Numbered from the stretch's first letter, positions 15,472 to 25,880 are shown. The stretch: DNA of 64,000 nucleotides from Fibrobacter sp. (GCA_024398995.1 JAKSIE010000005.1:35730-99729); one strand, 5' to 3'. Numbers and translations: made by a program. Notes: a model not told the origin generated them from the sequence alone.

Positions 15472-17336
15472 AATGGTTTAATTTCACGAATCCCCTGTTC
15501 ATTATCAAGATCGTGGTTTATTGCATGATCTGTGTGATGGCTTTGCAGACTTTCCTGATTCAGGTTCCGAACCGCGAAGTTTATCAGGCTGAAACCAAGG
15601 GCATGGCGATCCGCGCCAAGAATATCTACGCAGAACGTGGCCAGATTATGGACCGCAACGGTGTCCCCTTTGCCGACAATCTCCGCGATTCTGTAAATGT
15701 GGAAGATTATTCTCGTATATTCCTTCAGGGCAGCGTTGCTTCCAAGATCGTGGGCAAGGTTGGTAAGGATGGCAAGGGCAGCGAAGGCTTGGAAAATGTC
15801 TTCGATGAACGTCTCCGCGGTAGTGAAGGTTTCAGCGTCGGCATGTTTGCAGAAAAAAGCAAGTTTGGTGGCCGTGAAATTTTTGGTCAGTCTGAGAAGG
15901 TTGCCGAGGCTGAACCCGGCAAGAATCTAGTGCTGACTATTGATCGCAACATGCAGGAAATTGTTGAGAAGGAGTTGAAGGCTGGTGTTGCAGAATTCAA
16001 GGCCACAAGCGCAAGTGCTGTGGTGGTGGATCCTTACACTGGTGAAGTTCTTGCCATGGCAAGCTATCCGGCTTACGGAAAGAACGATATCGTGGGTATG
16101 TCCTACGAACCGGGCTCAACTTTCAAGGTGATTACCGCTGCAGCAGCTTTGGAAAATGGTGTGGTTTCGCCCGATTCCGTTTTTGCAAACGAAGGCAAGT
16201 GCTGGAAGTGGAGCGAAAAATCTGAAAAGATTTGCGACACTCATATTTATGGTGATATGGATATGGCCGAAGCAATGGTGCAATCTTCCAACATTGTATA
16301 CGGTAAAATTGCTGATAAGATTGGTGCGGAAAAACTTTATCACATGGCTGCGCATTTTGGCTTCGGCATGAAAACTTCTGATGAATTCTATGGTGAAGAA
16401 TCCGGCAAGCTCCTTGAACCCCACGACTTGACCCGTGATGATCGAACCTTGAAGACCATGGGCTTTGGCCATGCATTGATGGCGACTCCAATCCAGTTGG
16501 TAATGGCCTACTCTGCAGTAGCCAATGGCGGCAAAATGATGGTGCCTATGATTGTCAAGGAATGGCGCGATTCCAAGGGTAACCTTGTTGAAAAGAAGGA
16601 ACCGATAGAACTTCGCCGCGTGATTTCTGAAAAGACTGCTGCGGATATTCGTCAGATGCTTCACCGCGTAGTAAACAATGGTACTGCAAAGAAGGTGATG
16701 AGCAAGAAAATTCCTGACGTGGTATTCGGTGGCAAGACGGGTACTGCTGAAAAGTATAATGCGGAAACCCGTAAGTATGACCGCGATCATCAGGTGGCTT
16801 CTTTCATTGGTCTTGCTCCCGTAGAAAACGCCCGCTTTGTTTGCATGGTTCTGGTAGATGATCCTCAGACCGCACAGAAGCACGGTGGTAATACTGCAGG
16901 TCCGATTTTCCGCCGCATTATGGAAGGTATCTACTACCATCCGGAACTGTCCCCAGCTTCTTACAACTTGGCAATCGTGAACCCCAAGGGCGGCTGCGAT
17001 GCTGATTTCGTTGGAATGAAGGCAGATGCTGCAAAGGCTTTGGCAGACTCTAGAAATTGCAAGGTTCAGTTCGAAGGTGAAGGCAATCGCGTGATTTCCA
17101 AGCGTAAGGATAGAAGCGATAGCCTGGGCATCACCTTGATGCTTGGCGAAATGGTTGCAGGCAAAATGCCCAACCTCAAAGGCCTTTCCTTGAAGGATGC
17201 TCTGGAGATTGCCGGAAACATCCGCATGAATGTTGAATATACAGGCAAGGGTCGCGTTGTTGCCCAATCCCCGAAAGCCGATGAAGAATTACGTAAAGGG
17301 CAGATTTGCAAACTGACGTTGAAGGAGAAAGGCTAA
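15468..17336 (+). CDS. ftsI: septal peptidoglycan transpeptidase FtsI (class B PBP with PASTA domain)
   Basis: 622 residues. One N-terminal membrane anchor (about 10-30), a dimerisation domain starting RAKNIYAERGQIMDRNG, then the transpeptidase with SxxK as GSTFK (about 216), SSN (about 273) and KTGTAEK (about 422). A single PASTA domain closes the protein (about 565-620, MPNLKGLSLKDALEIA). It cross-links peptide stems at the septum and is a beta-lactam target. Overlaps ftsL by ATGA and murE by TAATG. Confidence 0.95.
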   Translation: MKWFNFTNPLFIIKIVVYCMICVMALQTFLIQVPNREVYQAETKGMAIRAKNIYAERGQIMDRNGVPFADNLRDSVNVEDYSRIFLQGSVASKIVGKVGKDGKGSEGLENVFDERLRGSEGFSVGMFAEKSKFGGREIFGQSEKVAEAEPGKNLVLTIDRNMQEIVEKELKAGVAEFKATSASAVVVDPYTGEVLAMASYPAYGKNDIVGMSYEPGSTFKVITAAAALENGVVSPDSVFANEGKCWKWSEKSEKICDTHIYGDMDMAEAMVQSSNIVYGKIADKIGAEKLYHMAAHFGFGMKTSDEFYGEESGKLLEPHDLTRDDRTLKTMGFGHALMATPIQLVMAYSAVANGGKMMVPMIVKEWRDSKGNLVEKKEPIELRRVISEKTAADIRQMLHRVVNNGTAKKVMSKKIPDVVFGGKTGTAEKYNAETRKYDRDHQVASFIGLAPVENARFVCMVLVDDPQTAQKHGGNTAGPIFRRIMEGIYYHPELSPASYNLAIVNPKGGCDADFVGMKADAAKALADSRNCKVQFEGEGNRVISKRKDRSDSLGITLMLGEMVAGKMPNLKGLSLKDALEIAGNIRMNVEYTGKGRVVAQSPKADEELRKGQICKLTLKEKG

Positions 17337-18772
17337 TGCTGTCTGAAACTTTGATGAAGAACTTGAATGTTCAAGGTTTGTGCGACGACTCCCGCCGCGT
17401 GAAGACCAATGATTTGTTCTTCTCTATTCCTGCTGTAGGCGCAGATGAATTTGCTCGCAACGCTATTGCTGCCGGTGCTGTTGCTGTTGTTGCAGAAACC
17501 ACCGCTCCTGAGGGGCTCACTTCCATGTGGATTCAGGTTTCTGATGTTCGCGCCGCTCGCCTGGAAGCCGCAAAGATTTTCTACAAGGATCCTTTCTCCA
17601 AGCTGGCCTGCCACGCCATTACAGGCACCAATGGCAAGACCACTAGCGCTTTCCTCATGGACGCTATGTTGACCGCCGCTGGCCACAAGGTCGCTTTGCT
17701 GGGTACCATCAAGAATAAGGTAGGGAATGTTTCTGTTCCCGCAAACCTGACTACCCCGGGCCTCTTGGATCTGTTTGCATTTGCTGCTAAGGCTGTAGAA
17801 GTGGGTTGCACTGACTTGGTCATGGAAGCTTCTTCCCATGCACTCCATCAGGGGCGTGTAGCAGGCATTAGCTACAAGAGTGGTTTGTTCAGCAACCTGA
17901 CTCAGGATCACTTGGACTACCACAAGACAATGGAAGCCTACTTTGAGGCAAAGAAGCTTTTGTTCACCAAGTATCAGGCTGCTGATGGCGTTTCTGTCAT
18001 TAACGTGGATGACGAACATGGTGCAATGCTTTGCGAAGAATTGAAGAAGGCTGGCCGCAAGGTGGTTGGCGTTTCTCGCCTGGGTTCTACTGCTGCCGAT
18101 GTTAAGCCCAATGGTGTTGTCGAAAATACTGAAGATGGACTTAAGTTTGACTTGGCTGGCTTTGGCGCCTCCGTCGCAGAAACGCATTTCGAAACTGCAC
18201 TTTGCGGCGACTTCAACGTGGATAATGTGATGCTGGTTCTTTCCTGGGCGAAGGCTATTGGACTTTCCAAGGTAGCCATGGATAAGGCTCTCGCAGAAGT
18301 TCGCGTGCCTGGCCGTTTTGAAAAAGTCTGGAACAAGAACGGCGTTCACGTTGTTGTGGACTACGCCCATACTCCCGACGCTTTGGAACGCGTGCTGGCA
18401 ACTGCCCGCTCCCTTTGCCGCGGCAAGCTCTCTACCGTATTTGGCTGCGGCGGTGACCGCGATAAGACCAAGCGCCCCATTATGGGTTCCATCGCCGAAA
18501 AGATGGCAGACAAGGCTTGGCTTACCTCTGATAATCCCCGTACCGAGAATCCTACGGAAATCATCAATGATGTCCGCGCCGGTATGAATACCGATAGGTT
18601 TGAAGTTGTAGAAAACCGTGCCGAAGCTATCGCTCGCGCTTGCGCAGAGCTTAAGGATGGCGACTGGCTGGTTGTTGCCGGTAAGGGTCACGAAGACTAC
18701 CAGATCATCGGCAGGACTAAGCATCATTTTGACGACCACGAAGAAGTGGTGAAGGCAATGGCAAATGTTTAA
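17336..18772 (+). CDS. murE: UDP-MurNAc-tripeptide synthetase MurE
   Basis: 478 residues from ATG 17336, which overlaps the ftsI stop by one base and follows AAGGAGAAAGG. ATP-grasp of the Mur-ligase type: TGTNGKTT (about 96-103), MEASSHALHQGR, VDYAHTPDALE. The DNPRTENP motif near residue 400 resembles the DNPR signature of meso-diaminopimelate-adding enzymes, so a DAP-type wall is expected. Adds the third amino acid to the cytoplasmic UDP-MurNAc-dipeptide. Its last 8 bases overlap murF. Confidence 0.95.
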   Translation: MLSETLMKNLNVQGLCDDSRRVKTNDLFFSIPAVGADEFARNAIAAGAVAVVAETTAPEGLTSMWIQVSDVRAARLEAAKIFYKDPFSKLACHAITGTNGKTTSAFLMDAMLTAAGHKVALLGTIKNKVGNVSVPANLTTPGLLDLFAFAAKAVEVGCTDLVMEASSHALHQGRVAGISYKSGLFSNLTQDHLDYHKTMEAYFEAKKLLFTKYQAADGVSVINVDDEHGAMLCEELKKAGRKVVGVSRLGSTAADVKPNGVVENTEDGLKFDLAGFGASVAETHFETALCGDFNVDNVMLVLSWAKAIGLSKVAMDKALAEVRVPGRFEKVWNKNGVHVVVDYAHTPDALERVLATARSLCRGKLSTVFGCGGDRDKTKRPIMGSIAEKMADKAWLTSDNPRTENPTEIINDVRAGMNTDRFEVVENRAEAIARACAELKDGDWLVVAGKGHEDYQIIGRTKHHFDDHEEVVKAMANV

Positions 18773-20147
18773 GCTTGATTTGACAATTAAGAAATTACTT
18801 GAAATCCTGGAGACCACCGCGGTGGGCGTCAATGGACGTACCATGAACCGCAAGGTGAATCTTTGCATGGATTCTAGAGAACCGGCCAAGGGTGTTGTAT
18901 TTTGGCCGATTAAGGGCGCACGTTTTGATGCCCACCAGTTTGTACCTCAGATGGAAAAGGATGGAGCGCTGATGAGCGTTGTAAATCAGGATGCCGCAGG
19001 CATTGAAACTTTCAAGATGTATGCACCGGTGGACGATACCACCAAGGCTCTGTTGAAGCTTGCTAAAGGCTATCAGCGTGGCTTTAAGGTTAAGAAAGTT
19101 GCCATTACCGGTAGCAACGGCAAGACCACTACTAAGGAAATGGTCAAGACTGTTCTTTCTGCAAAGTACAATACTCATGCTACTGCTGGCAACTTCAATA
19201 ACCACATTGGCGTACCTATGACTTTGTTCCAGCTGAAGCACTCTCACGAGGCTGCTGTTGTCGAAATGGGTACCAGTGGCCCAGATGAAATTCGTCCGCT
19301 GTCCTTGGCAACTGAACCCGATGTTGCCGTGATTACCAACATTGGCGCTAGCCACTTGGAACGCCTTGGCGACTTGGACGGCGTCTTTGCCGAAAAGAAA
19401 ACTATTACCGCAGGCCTCAAGAAGGGCGGTCTTCTCATTGTGAATGCCGATGATCCTCGTCTTTGCAAGTGCCGTACCAACACCAGCTACAAGGTTGTAA
19501 CCTTCGGCATCAAGCGTGGCATCTACAAGCCCGAAAAGTTGACCTATAACGAAGACAACTGCGCAACATTCTACTTGGGTCGCACCAAGTTCACCTTGAA
19601 TGTTCCTGGTATCCACAACGTTTATAACGCTCTGGCAGCAATCGCCGTGGGCGAGGCCTACAAGATTTCCAAGACCGAAATCGCAAAGGCTCTGGCTAGC
19701 TTCCGTTCTACCAATATGCGTATGGAACTGAAGAAGGCCAACGGTTTCCAGGTTGTTTCCGACTGCTATAACGCAAATCCCTCTTCTACCAAGATGGCTT
19801 TGCAGACCATCGGCAACATGAAGGTTTCTCGCCGCATCGCCATTCTGGGCGATATGTTGGAACTTGGCAAGTTGACCGACCAGCTTCACCAGGAAATGGG
19901 CGAAATGGTCCCTGAAATGAACTTTGATATGCTCTTTACCGTGGGTGAAAAGGCAAAGCTCTATGTGAAGGGCGCAAAGTCCAAGGGTATGAAAAAGGCT
20001 TATCACTTTGATTCCGTGCAGGCTTTGATCGACAGCCTCACCGAAGTTGTTGCTGAAGGCGACGTGCTCCTGATCAAGGGCAGCCGCGGAATGCACATGG
20101 AACAGGTTGTCGATGCGATGCTCCGTCTCACTTCTGTAAAGGCATAA
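18765..20147 (+). CDS. murF: UDP-MurNAc-tripeptide--D-Ala-D-Ala ligase MurF
   Basis: 460 residues. P-loop ITGSNGKTTTKEM (about 113-125), NFNNHIGVPMTLF, EMGTSGPDEI, YNANPSSTKMAL and AILGDMLELG all fit MurF. It completes the pentapeptide by adding D-Ala-D-Ala. Overlaps murE. In most genomes mraY and murD follow here; in this cluster the next gene, 14 bases on, is ftsW. Confidence 0.95.
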   Translation: MFKLDLTIKKLLEILETTAVGVNGRTMNRKVNLCMDSREPAKGVVFWPIKGARFDAHQFVPQMEKDGALMSVVNQDAAGIETFKMYAPVDDTTKALLKLAKGYQRGFKVKKVAITGSNGKTTTKEMVKTVLSAKYNTHATAGNFNNHIGVPMTLFQLKHSHEAAVVEMGTSGPDEIRPLSLATEPDVAVITNIGASHLERLGDLDGVFAEKKTITAGLKKGGLLIVNADDPRLCKCRTNTSYKVVTFGIKRGIYKPEKLTYNEDNCATFYLGRTKFTLNVPGIHNVYNALAAIAVGEAYKISKTEIAKALASFRSTNMRMELKKANGFQVVSDCYNANPSSTKMALQTIGNMKVSRRIAILGDMLELGKLTDQLHQEMGEMVPEMNFDMLFTVGEKAKLYVKGAKSKGMKKAYHFDSVQALIDSLTEVVAEGDVLLIKGSRGMHMEQVVDAMLRLTSVKA

Positions 20148-20161
20148 GGACTTTAGACTTA

Positions 20162-21334
20162 ATGGAAAATTCTGTTCAAAATGGCGGCATGAACAAGATC
20201 CTCTTAGTAGTGACCTTGTTACTGATTTGCTTTGGTGTGGCAGAGGTGTATACCGCCTCCGCTCCCTTGGCTATCGCCAATGGTCAAACAGCAGAATTTT
20301 ACATGATTAAGCATTTCCAGAAGGTTATTCCGGGACTTTTCTTTATTTTCGTGTTCAGTTTTGTGGATTATAAGCACTGGCGCTGGCTTGGAAGACTTGC
20401 GTTTGGTGTGGGAGTTGTCTTGACTATCGCAGCACTTGTGTCTGGCCATGGCGTTAAGGGCGCAAGCCGTTGGTTCCTTGGTATTCAGCCTTCTGAAATC
20501 ATGAAGCTTGGCATGTTTGTCCTGTTGTGCGAAAAGCTTTCCTTGGCAGGCAACAATATTAAGACTTTGAAGTGCTCTGTGATCCAGCCTGCGGTTCCTG
20601 TGGGTATTACAGCAATTCTTTTGGCTTTGCAGCCTAACTATTCCATGATGCTCATCATCCTGATTATTGTGGGTTGTGTTATGCTGACTGCCGGCGTGAA
20701 CTTGAAGTATATGGCATATGCTGTTGGTGCGGCAATTCCTGTGATTCTTGTTAAGTTGATGACATCCCCGCATTCTCGCGCTCGAATTCTCGCATTCTTT
20801 GCTGACGAGGGCGAAATGGCTGCTTCTAGCTACCAGAGTGAGCATGCTTTGCAGGCACTGGGTAATGGTGGTCTCTTTGGAACAGGCTTTGGTCAGGGTG
20901 TCTTGAAGTGGGGTTATTTGCCGGAAGCTCACAAGGATGTGGTTTATTCTGTAATTGGTGAAGAACTTGGATTTGTTGGAACGTTCACTGTGCTGGTGCT
21001 GTTCACCTTGCTTTTCGCTCAGGGCTTTAAGATTGCACAGCATGCCTCTACTCGCTTTGGCAAGTATCTGGCTTTGGCAATGACTCTTTCCATTTTCATG
21101 AATTTTGCAATTCACGTTTGCGTGAGTGTGGATCTTGGCCCGACGACTGGTCAGCCGCTGCCCTTCATTAGCTTTGGCGGTACAAACCTGATCTATTCGT
21201 CTGTAGCCGTTGGAATTTTGCTGAATATCTCTCGCCCGAATTCCGGCCGCCTGATTAAGGAACCGTATGCCGGAAGATCCTCGCTTGAAACCAGCGTATT
21301 TAGAAATGTCGAACTTACAAGGAGTGGCGTATGA
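20162..21334 (+). CDS. ftsW: septal SEDS peptidoglycan polymerase FtsW
   Basis: 390 residues with about ten membrane helices. SEDS landmarks: GASRWFLGIQPSEIMKLG, EHALQALGNGGLFGTGFG, DVVYSVIGEELGFVG and the C-terminal PLPFISFGGTNLIYSS. FtsW polymerises lipid II at the septum with FtsI. An internal ATG at 20189 is a possible alternative start. Its stop overlaps the murG ATG (ATGA). Confidence 0.93.
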   Translation: MENSVQNGGMNKILLVVTLLLICFGVAEVYTASAPLAIANGQTAEFYMIKHFQKVIPGLFFIFVFSFVDYKHWRWLGRLAFGVGVVLTIAALVSGHGVKGASRWFLGIQPSEIMKLGMFVLLCEKLSLAGNNIKTLKCSVIQPAVPVGITAILLALQPNYSMMLIILIIVGCVMLTAGVNLKYMAYAVGAAIPVILVKLMTSPHSRARILAFFADEGEMAASSYQSEHALQALGNGGLFGTGFGQGVLKWGYLPEAHKDVVYSVIGEELGFVGTFTVLVLFTLLFAQGFKIAQHASTRFGKYLALAMTLSIFMNFAIHVCVSVDLGPTTGQPLPFISFGGTNLIYSSVAVGILLNISRPNSGRLIKEPYAGRSSLETSVFRNVELTRSGV

Positions 21335-22401
21335 AGAAGTTTCTTTTCGTATGCGGAGGAACCGGTGGTCACATTTTCCCGGCAGTAGCTATTGCTGATA
21401 GCCTTAAGAAGATGGGCGTGACCGACATTACTTTTGCAGGTCGTAAGGGTTCTATGGAAGAACGCTTGGTTGCCAAGAACTGGCCCTACGAATACATTTC
21501 TGCAGAACCTCTGCATCGCGGTCCGTTCCTTAAGAACTTGGCTTTGCCCTTTAAACTGACCAAGTCCCTGGTTCGCGCCAAGAGCGTTATCAAGAAGGTA
21601 AACCCGGACGTTGTGGTGGCTACTGGTGGCTATGTTTCTCTGCCTATCGTTTTGGCTGCAGGCTCCATGGGTATCCCTGTTTATCTGCAGGAACAGAATG
21701 CTGTTGCTGGCATCGCCAACAAGGTTGGCTCCCGTTATGCAAAGACCGTGTTTGTAACTTCCGAAGAAGCTGGCAAGTTCTTCCCCATTGAAAAGATCCG
21801 CATTCTGGGCAATCCTGTTCGTGAATTGCCTAAGGAAGACTCTCTGCCCCGTCCTGCTGAATTTGCAGAAGGCAAGAAGGCTGTGTTTATCGTTGGCGGC
21901 TCTCAGGGTGCTTCTGGCATCAACATCAAGATCGAAGAAAGCATCAAGGCAATTACCGCCCGTGATGATGTTTCCGTAGTCTGGCAGGTTGGCGTAAAGA
22001 ATGTTGACGCTATCAACTCTCGCGTTGGCGAACTGCCCAACGTTGCTGTGCGCGGCTTCTTGGACGGCATCTACTCCTACATGAAGCACGCCGACTTGAT
22101 TATCAGCCGCGCTGGTGCTTCTGCCCTTGCAGAAATTCTTGCCTTCGGTAAGCCCTCTATCTTGCTTCCGTTCCCGCACGCTACCGCTAACCATCAGGAA
22201 CACAACGCTCGTGTGGTGGAAAAGGCTGGTGCTGCTCTGGTTGAATTGGATGGCGAAGCAAATCATTTGTGGGAAAAGGTGGAAACCCTTTTGGCCGACG
22301 AAAAGCGCCTGGCCGACATGGCCGCTGCAGCAAAGACTTTGGGTATGCCCGATGCTGCTGACCAGATTGCTCAAATTATCCTGGATAAGGAGAATGGCTA
22401 A
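21331..22401 (+). CDS. murG: lipid II synthase MurG (GlcNAc transferase)
   Basis: 356 residues. Glycine-rich loop CGGTGGHIFPAVAIA (8-22), VVATGGYVSLPIVLAA, LQEQNAVAGIANK, VGGSQGASGIN and ISRAGASALAEIL match MurG. It transfers GlcNAc to lipid I on the inner face of the membrane. Start preceded by AAGGAG. The final A of its TAA stop (22401) is the first base of the murC ATG. Confidence 0.96.
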   Translation: MKKFLFVCGGTGGHIFPAVAIADSLKKMGVTDITFAGRKGSMEERLVAKNWPYEYISAEPLHRGPFLKNLALPFKLTKSLVRAKSVIKKVNPDVVVATGGYVSLPIVLAAGSMGIPVYLQEQNAVAGIANKVGSRYAKTVFVTSEEAGKFFPIEKIRILGNPVRELPKEDSLPRPAEFAEGKKAVFIVGGSQGASGINIKIEESIKAITARDDVSVVWQVGVKNVDAINSRVGELPNVAVRGFLDGIYSYMKHADLIISRAGASALAEILAFGKPSILLPFPHATANHQEHNARVVEKAGAALVELDGEANHLWEKVETLLADEKRLADMAAAAKTLGMPDAADQIAQIILDKENG

Positions 22402-23783
22402 TGCAGCTGAATGATTGCAAACGTGTTCGTCGCTTACATTTCGTGGGCATCGGTGGCGCCGGTATGTCCGGTATTGCCGAAGTGCTTCATGCCAATGGCT
22501 TTGAAGTCAGTGGCTCCGATATGAGCGAAAGCACCGTTGTAGAATATTTGAGAAACTTGGGTATCCGCGTGGATCCCAGGCATGACGCAAAGAATGTTGA
22601 AGACGCTGACCTGGTGATTTATTCCTCTGCAGTTCCCTTTGATAATCCGGAACTGGTTGAAGCTCGTAACCGCCGTATTCCCGTAATCAAGCGCGCAGAA
22701 ATGCTGGGCGAATTGATGCGTATGAAGTACACCCTGTCTATTGCTGGTACTCACGGCAAGACTACCACTACTTCTATTGTTGGTGAAATTTGGGAAGAAG
22801 CTGGATTGGATCCCACCATCATCGTAGGCGGTGTGGTGAAGGGCCACGGCAGTGGTGCCAAGGTGGGTAAGGGCAATTACCTTATCGCAGAATCCGATGA
22901 GTTTGACCGTAGCTTCCTTTCTATGATGCCGTCCTCTGCCATCATTACCAATATTGATGCCGACCATCTGGATACCTACGAGAATATCGAAGACATTAAG
23001 GACGCTTTTGTCCAGTTTGCCAACAAGATCCCGTTCTATGGCCAGATCATCCTGTGTCTGGACGATCCCAATGTGCAGCAGATTCTTGCTCGCCTGAAGA
23101 AGCCCGTGATTACCTACGGTTTCTCCCGTCAGGCAAAGTACCGCGTGGACAACCTTCGCTTTGAAAAGGGTTTCCCCGTGTTTGAAATTTTGAACGATGG
23201 CAAAAGCTTGGGCGAATTCCGCCTTAAGATTCCTGGCCGTCACAACGTGCTGAACGCCACTGCCGCTGTTGCTTTGGCTGTTGAAGAAGGTATCTCTGCT
23301 GACATTGCCCGCAAGGCTGTAGCAGCCTTCGAAGGTGTAAAGCGCCGCTTTGAATTTATTGGTGAAAAGAATGGTGTCATGGTTTTCGACGACTACGCTC
23401 ATCATCCCACCGAAGCTACCGCAACCCTCCTGGGCTTCCGCGATGCTTTCCCGGACAAGCGTATCATCGTTGCTTTCCAGCCTCATCTCTTTACCCGTAC
23501 CCGCGACCAGCACGAAGCTTTTGGTAGTGCATTTGCCAACTGCGACGTTCTGCTTGCAACCGACATTTATCCCGCCCGTGAAAAGCCCATCGAAGGCGTT
23601 ACCGGAGCTTTGGTTGCCAATAGCGCCACTGCCCGCGGCCACCGCGATGCACGTTTCATTGGCGACCAGATGAACTTGCTCCCCATTTTGAAGAAGGAAC
23701 TTCGCGAAGGCGACGTTGTTGTTCTGATGGGTGCAGGCAGCATCTACAAACTTGGTGAAACAATTCTCGAGGAATGCATCTAG
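22401..23783 (+). CDS. murC: UDP-MurNAc--L-alanine ligase MurC
   Basis: 460 residues. N-terminal Rossmann GIGGAGMSGIAEVLHANGFEVSGSD, P-loop AGTHGKTTTTS (about 114-124), DEFDRSFL, DDYAHHPTE and FQPHLFTRT are diagnostic. It adds L-Ala to UDP-MurNAc, the first peptide step. One-base overlap with murG. In many dcw clusters murB follows; here murB is 24 kb away and ftsQ comes next. Confidence 0.97.
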   Translation: MQLNDCKRVRRLHFVGIGGAGMSGIAEVLHANGFEVSGSDMSESTVVEYLRNLGIRVDPRHDAKNVEDADLVIYSSAVPFDNPELVEARNRRIPVIKRAEMLGELMRMKYTLSIAGTHGKTTTTSIVGEIWEEAGLDPTIIVGGVVKGHGSGAKVGKGNYLIAESDEFDRSFLSMMPSSAIITNIDADHLDTYENIEDIKDAFVQFANKIPFYGQIILCLDDPNVQQILARLKKPVITYGFSRQAKYRVDNLRFEKGFPVFEILNDGKSLGEFRLKIPGRHNVLNATAAVALAVEEGISADIARKAVAAFEGVKRRFEFIGEKNGVMVFDDYAHHPTEATATLLGFRDAFPDKRIIVAFQPHLFTRTRDQHEAFGSAFANCDVLLATDIYPAREKPIEGVTGALVANSATARGHRDARFIGDQMNLLPILKKELREGDVVVLMGAGSIYKLGETILEECI

Positions 23784-23803
23784 GCAAAATAGGAACGTAA
23801 CAC

Positions 23804-24646
23804 TTGAAGCAGAAAGAAACCACATTATTTGGCCGCAGAATTGGCTACAACGAGCGCAAACGCAAGGAAGCTCGTGTTCAGAAGGTAAAGTCTGACACAG
23901 CTCGAATCGCTCGCTGGTTTAAGCGTGGTGGCTGGATTTTGCTCCTGCTCATCGTGGCTGGTGCTGCTGTCTTGTGGCATGAACGTTTCTATCTGCAGAG
24001 ATTCAATCCTCTGGAACTTCGTCACTTGCAGTTTGTGGAAATCGAAGGTAACCGTATGCTTTCTTGGGAAGACGTGATGCAGAACGCTCAGGTGGAAACC
24101 GGCATGCTCATGTCTGAACTGGACGCAGACTCTGTAGCAGCAAACCTGATGCAGATTCCGTTGATCAGTTCCGTGGAAGTAGAAAAGAAGTTCCCTTCTT
24201 CTTTGACCATCAGACTGCAGGAGTCCTCTCCGGTGCTCTCTGTTCTTTCCGAAGGAAAGGCAAAGGTGTTCTCCGAGAAGGGAATCTCCATGCCACTTTC
24301 CATGGCTACGGCTATGCGCTTGCCGGTGTTGGAAAATGGTTCTCTGGAAAAGGTTGAAGTGATTGCAACCTTCCTGGATACCATGAGAAAAATGAACAGT
24401 GCCTTGTATGAAGATGTTTCCCAGGTGGGTTGGGACGAACAGAACAAGGCAGTAGAAGTGTTTTTTCGAGATGCAGGATATCGCGTCCTTTATCCGGCAT
24501 CTGGATGGCAGAAAGAAGACTTCGCCCTTTATGAAGCATTGGGTGAAGGCTTTGCCAAGGACTTGCATTGTGCAGGCGAGGTGGACATGAGATTTCATGG
24601 CTTTGCTTATGTAAGGAATTTTGATAAGAGGTGCATCAATGGATGA
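23804..24646 (+). CDS. ftsQ: cell-division protein FtsQ/DivIB
   Basis: 280 residues: basic cytoplasmic tail, one membrane helix (about 42-60), then a POTRA-like segment (LRHLQFVEIEGNRMLSWEDVMQNAQVETG; 'VEKKFPSSLTIRLQESSPV') and the FtsQ domain. It starts with TTG at 23804, with AGGAAC seven bases upstream; no ATG fits. It recruits FtsL/FtsB and the septal synthase. The last 8 bases overlap ftsA. Confidence 0.9.
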   Translation: MKQKETTLFGRRIGYNERKRKEARVQKVKSDTARIARWFKRGGWILLLLIVAGAAVLWHERFYLQRFNPLELRHLQFVEIEGNRMLSWEDVMQNAQVETGMLMSELDADSVAANLMQIPLISSVEVEKKFPSSLTIRLQESSPVLSVLSEGKAKVFSEKGISMPLSMATAMRLPVLENGSLEKVEVIATFLDTMRKMNSALYEDVSQVGWDEQNKAVEVFFRDAGYRVLYPASGWQKEDFALYEALGEGFAKDLHCAGEVDMRFHGFAYVRNFDKRCING

Positions 24647-25880
24647 TAACAAGCAACCCATAAGGAAAGAAGATTACATCTTTGGCCTTGATATCGGGGC
24701 TTCTAAGGTGAATCTGTTTGTAGGTATTTCCGAAGGAAGTTCTGTCCGCGTTGTAGAATGCGGTGACTTCCCGTTGGCAAATGCGGAAGAGTTCGACCTG
24801 ATCGTTGAAACTCTGCAGAAGGCTGCTTCCCAGCTGGAACTTTCCGCTGGCGTAGATGTACGCGATGTGTACGTGGGCATTGCTGGTAAGAATGTCCAGT
24901 CTTACAGCTGTGACGGTATCATTACTTTGCCCACCGGCGAAGTTCGTGAAGAAGATATTGATAGCGTCCAGAAGCAGGCAAGTACCCTTCCTCCTTCTGC
25001 CGGAGATATTATTCATATTTTCCCCGGCGAGTATATGGTTGACGACGATGGTCCCATCCGTAATCCCAAGGGCCGTTCCGGTCGCCGTTTGAAGGCAAAT
25101 GTTCAGGTGGTCACCTCCCGCCAGAACTCTCTGCAGAACCTGCAGAAGTGCATTCAGAAGGCTGGCCTCAATGTGGCTGGATTCGTGCTGGAACCATTGG
25201 CTGCTGCAAGCGCTGTCCTTACCGATGACGAACGCGAATTGGGAGTCGCTCTAGTGGATATCGGTGCTGGTTCTGCCGACATTGCAGTTTTTGTTAACGA
25301 CTCTGTTCGCTATACGGCTTCGTTGGACTTGGCTGGTAACGTCATTACCAGCGACATCAGCAAGTGCCTTAATGTTCCTATTGCCCTCTCCAAGGCAGAG
25401 GACATCAAGAAGAAGTATGGCACCTGCGTTATCAGCAACTTGATTGAAGACGAAACCTTCCCGGTTCCCGCTGTAGGTGAACGCGGCGACGTTCCTTGCT
25501 CTCGCAAACTTCTTGCTCAGGTCATTACAGCTCGCGTTACTGAAATTTTCCAGTTGCTGGCAAAGGATCTCAAGAAGCACCAGATGGACTCCATTGTCAA
25601 TGGTGGCATTGTCCTGACTGGTGGTTGCTGCGCCTTGGATGGTATTGAAAATGCGGCTTCCAAGGCATTTGGCAAGCCCGTTCGCATTGGCCGTCCCAAG
25701 GGCATGAGCGGTATTCAGGAAGCATACCAGAATCCGTCTTACGCAACAGGTATTGGACTTCTCTACTACGCAAATAAGCAGGCCCGTGAAAAGAAGAAGG
25801 GCGAAACCGGCACCCAGATTGCTGTTTCCGTCAAGAAGGGCTTCCAGCGTGTTCTTGAAGTCATCAAAGCTTATCTATAA
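24639..25880 (+). CDS. ftsA: cell-division actin-like protein FtsA
   Basis: 413 residues from ATG 24639, with AAGAGGTG just upstream; a TTG at 24621 is in frame but less likely. Actin-fold motifs: FGLDIGASKVNLFVG (phosphate 1), GVALVDIGAGSADIAVF (phosphate 2) and GGIVLTGGCCALDGI (adenosine). SHS2/1C domain between. The C-terminal KKGFQRVLEVIKAYL is an amphipathic helix that should tether FtsA and FtsZ to the membrane. Stop is 37 bases before ftsZ. Confidence 0.95.
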   Translation: MDDNKQPIRKEDYIFGLDIGASKVNLFVGISEGSSVRVVECGDFPLANAEEFDLIVETLQKAASQLELSAGVDVRDVYVGIAGKNVQSYSCDGIITLPTGEVREEDIDSVQKQASTLPPSAGDIIHIFPGEYMVDDDGPIRNPKGRSGRRLKANVQVVTSRQNSLQNLQKCIQKAGLNVAGFVLEPLAAASAVLTDDERELGVALVDIGAGSADIAVFVNDSVRYTASLDLAGNVITSDISKCLNVPIALSKAEDIKKKYGTCVISNLIEDETFPVPAVGERGDVPCSRKLLAQVITARVTEIFQLLAKDLKKHQMDSIVNGGIVLTGGCCALDGIENAASKAFGKPVRIGRPKGMSGIQEAYQNPSYATGIGLLYYANKQAREKKKGETGTQIAVSVKKGFQRVLEVIKAYL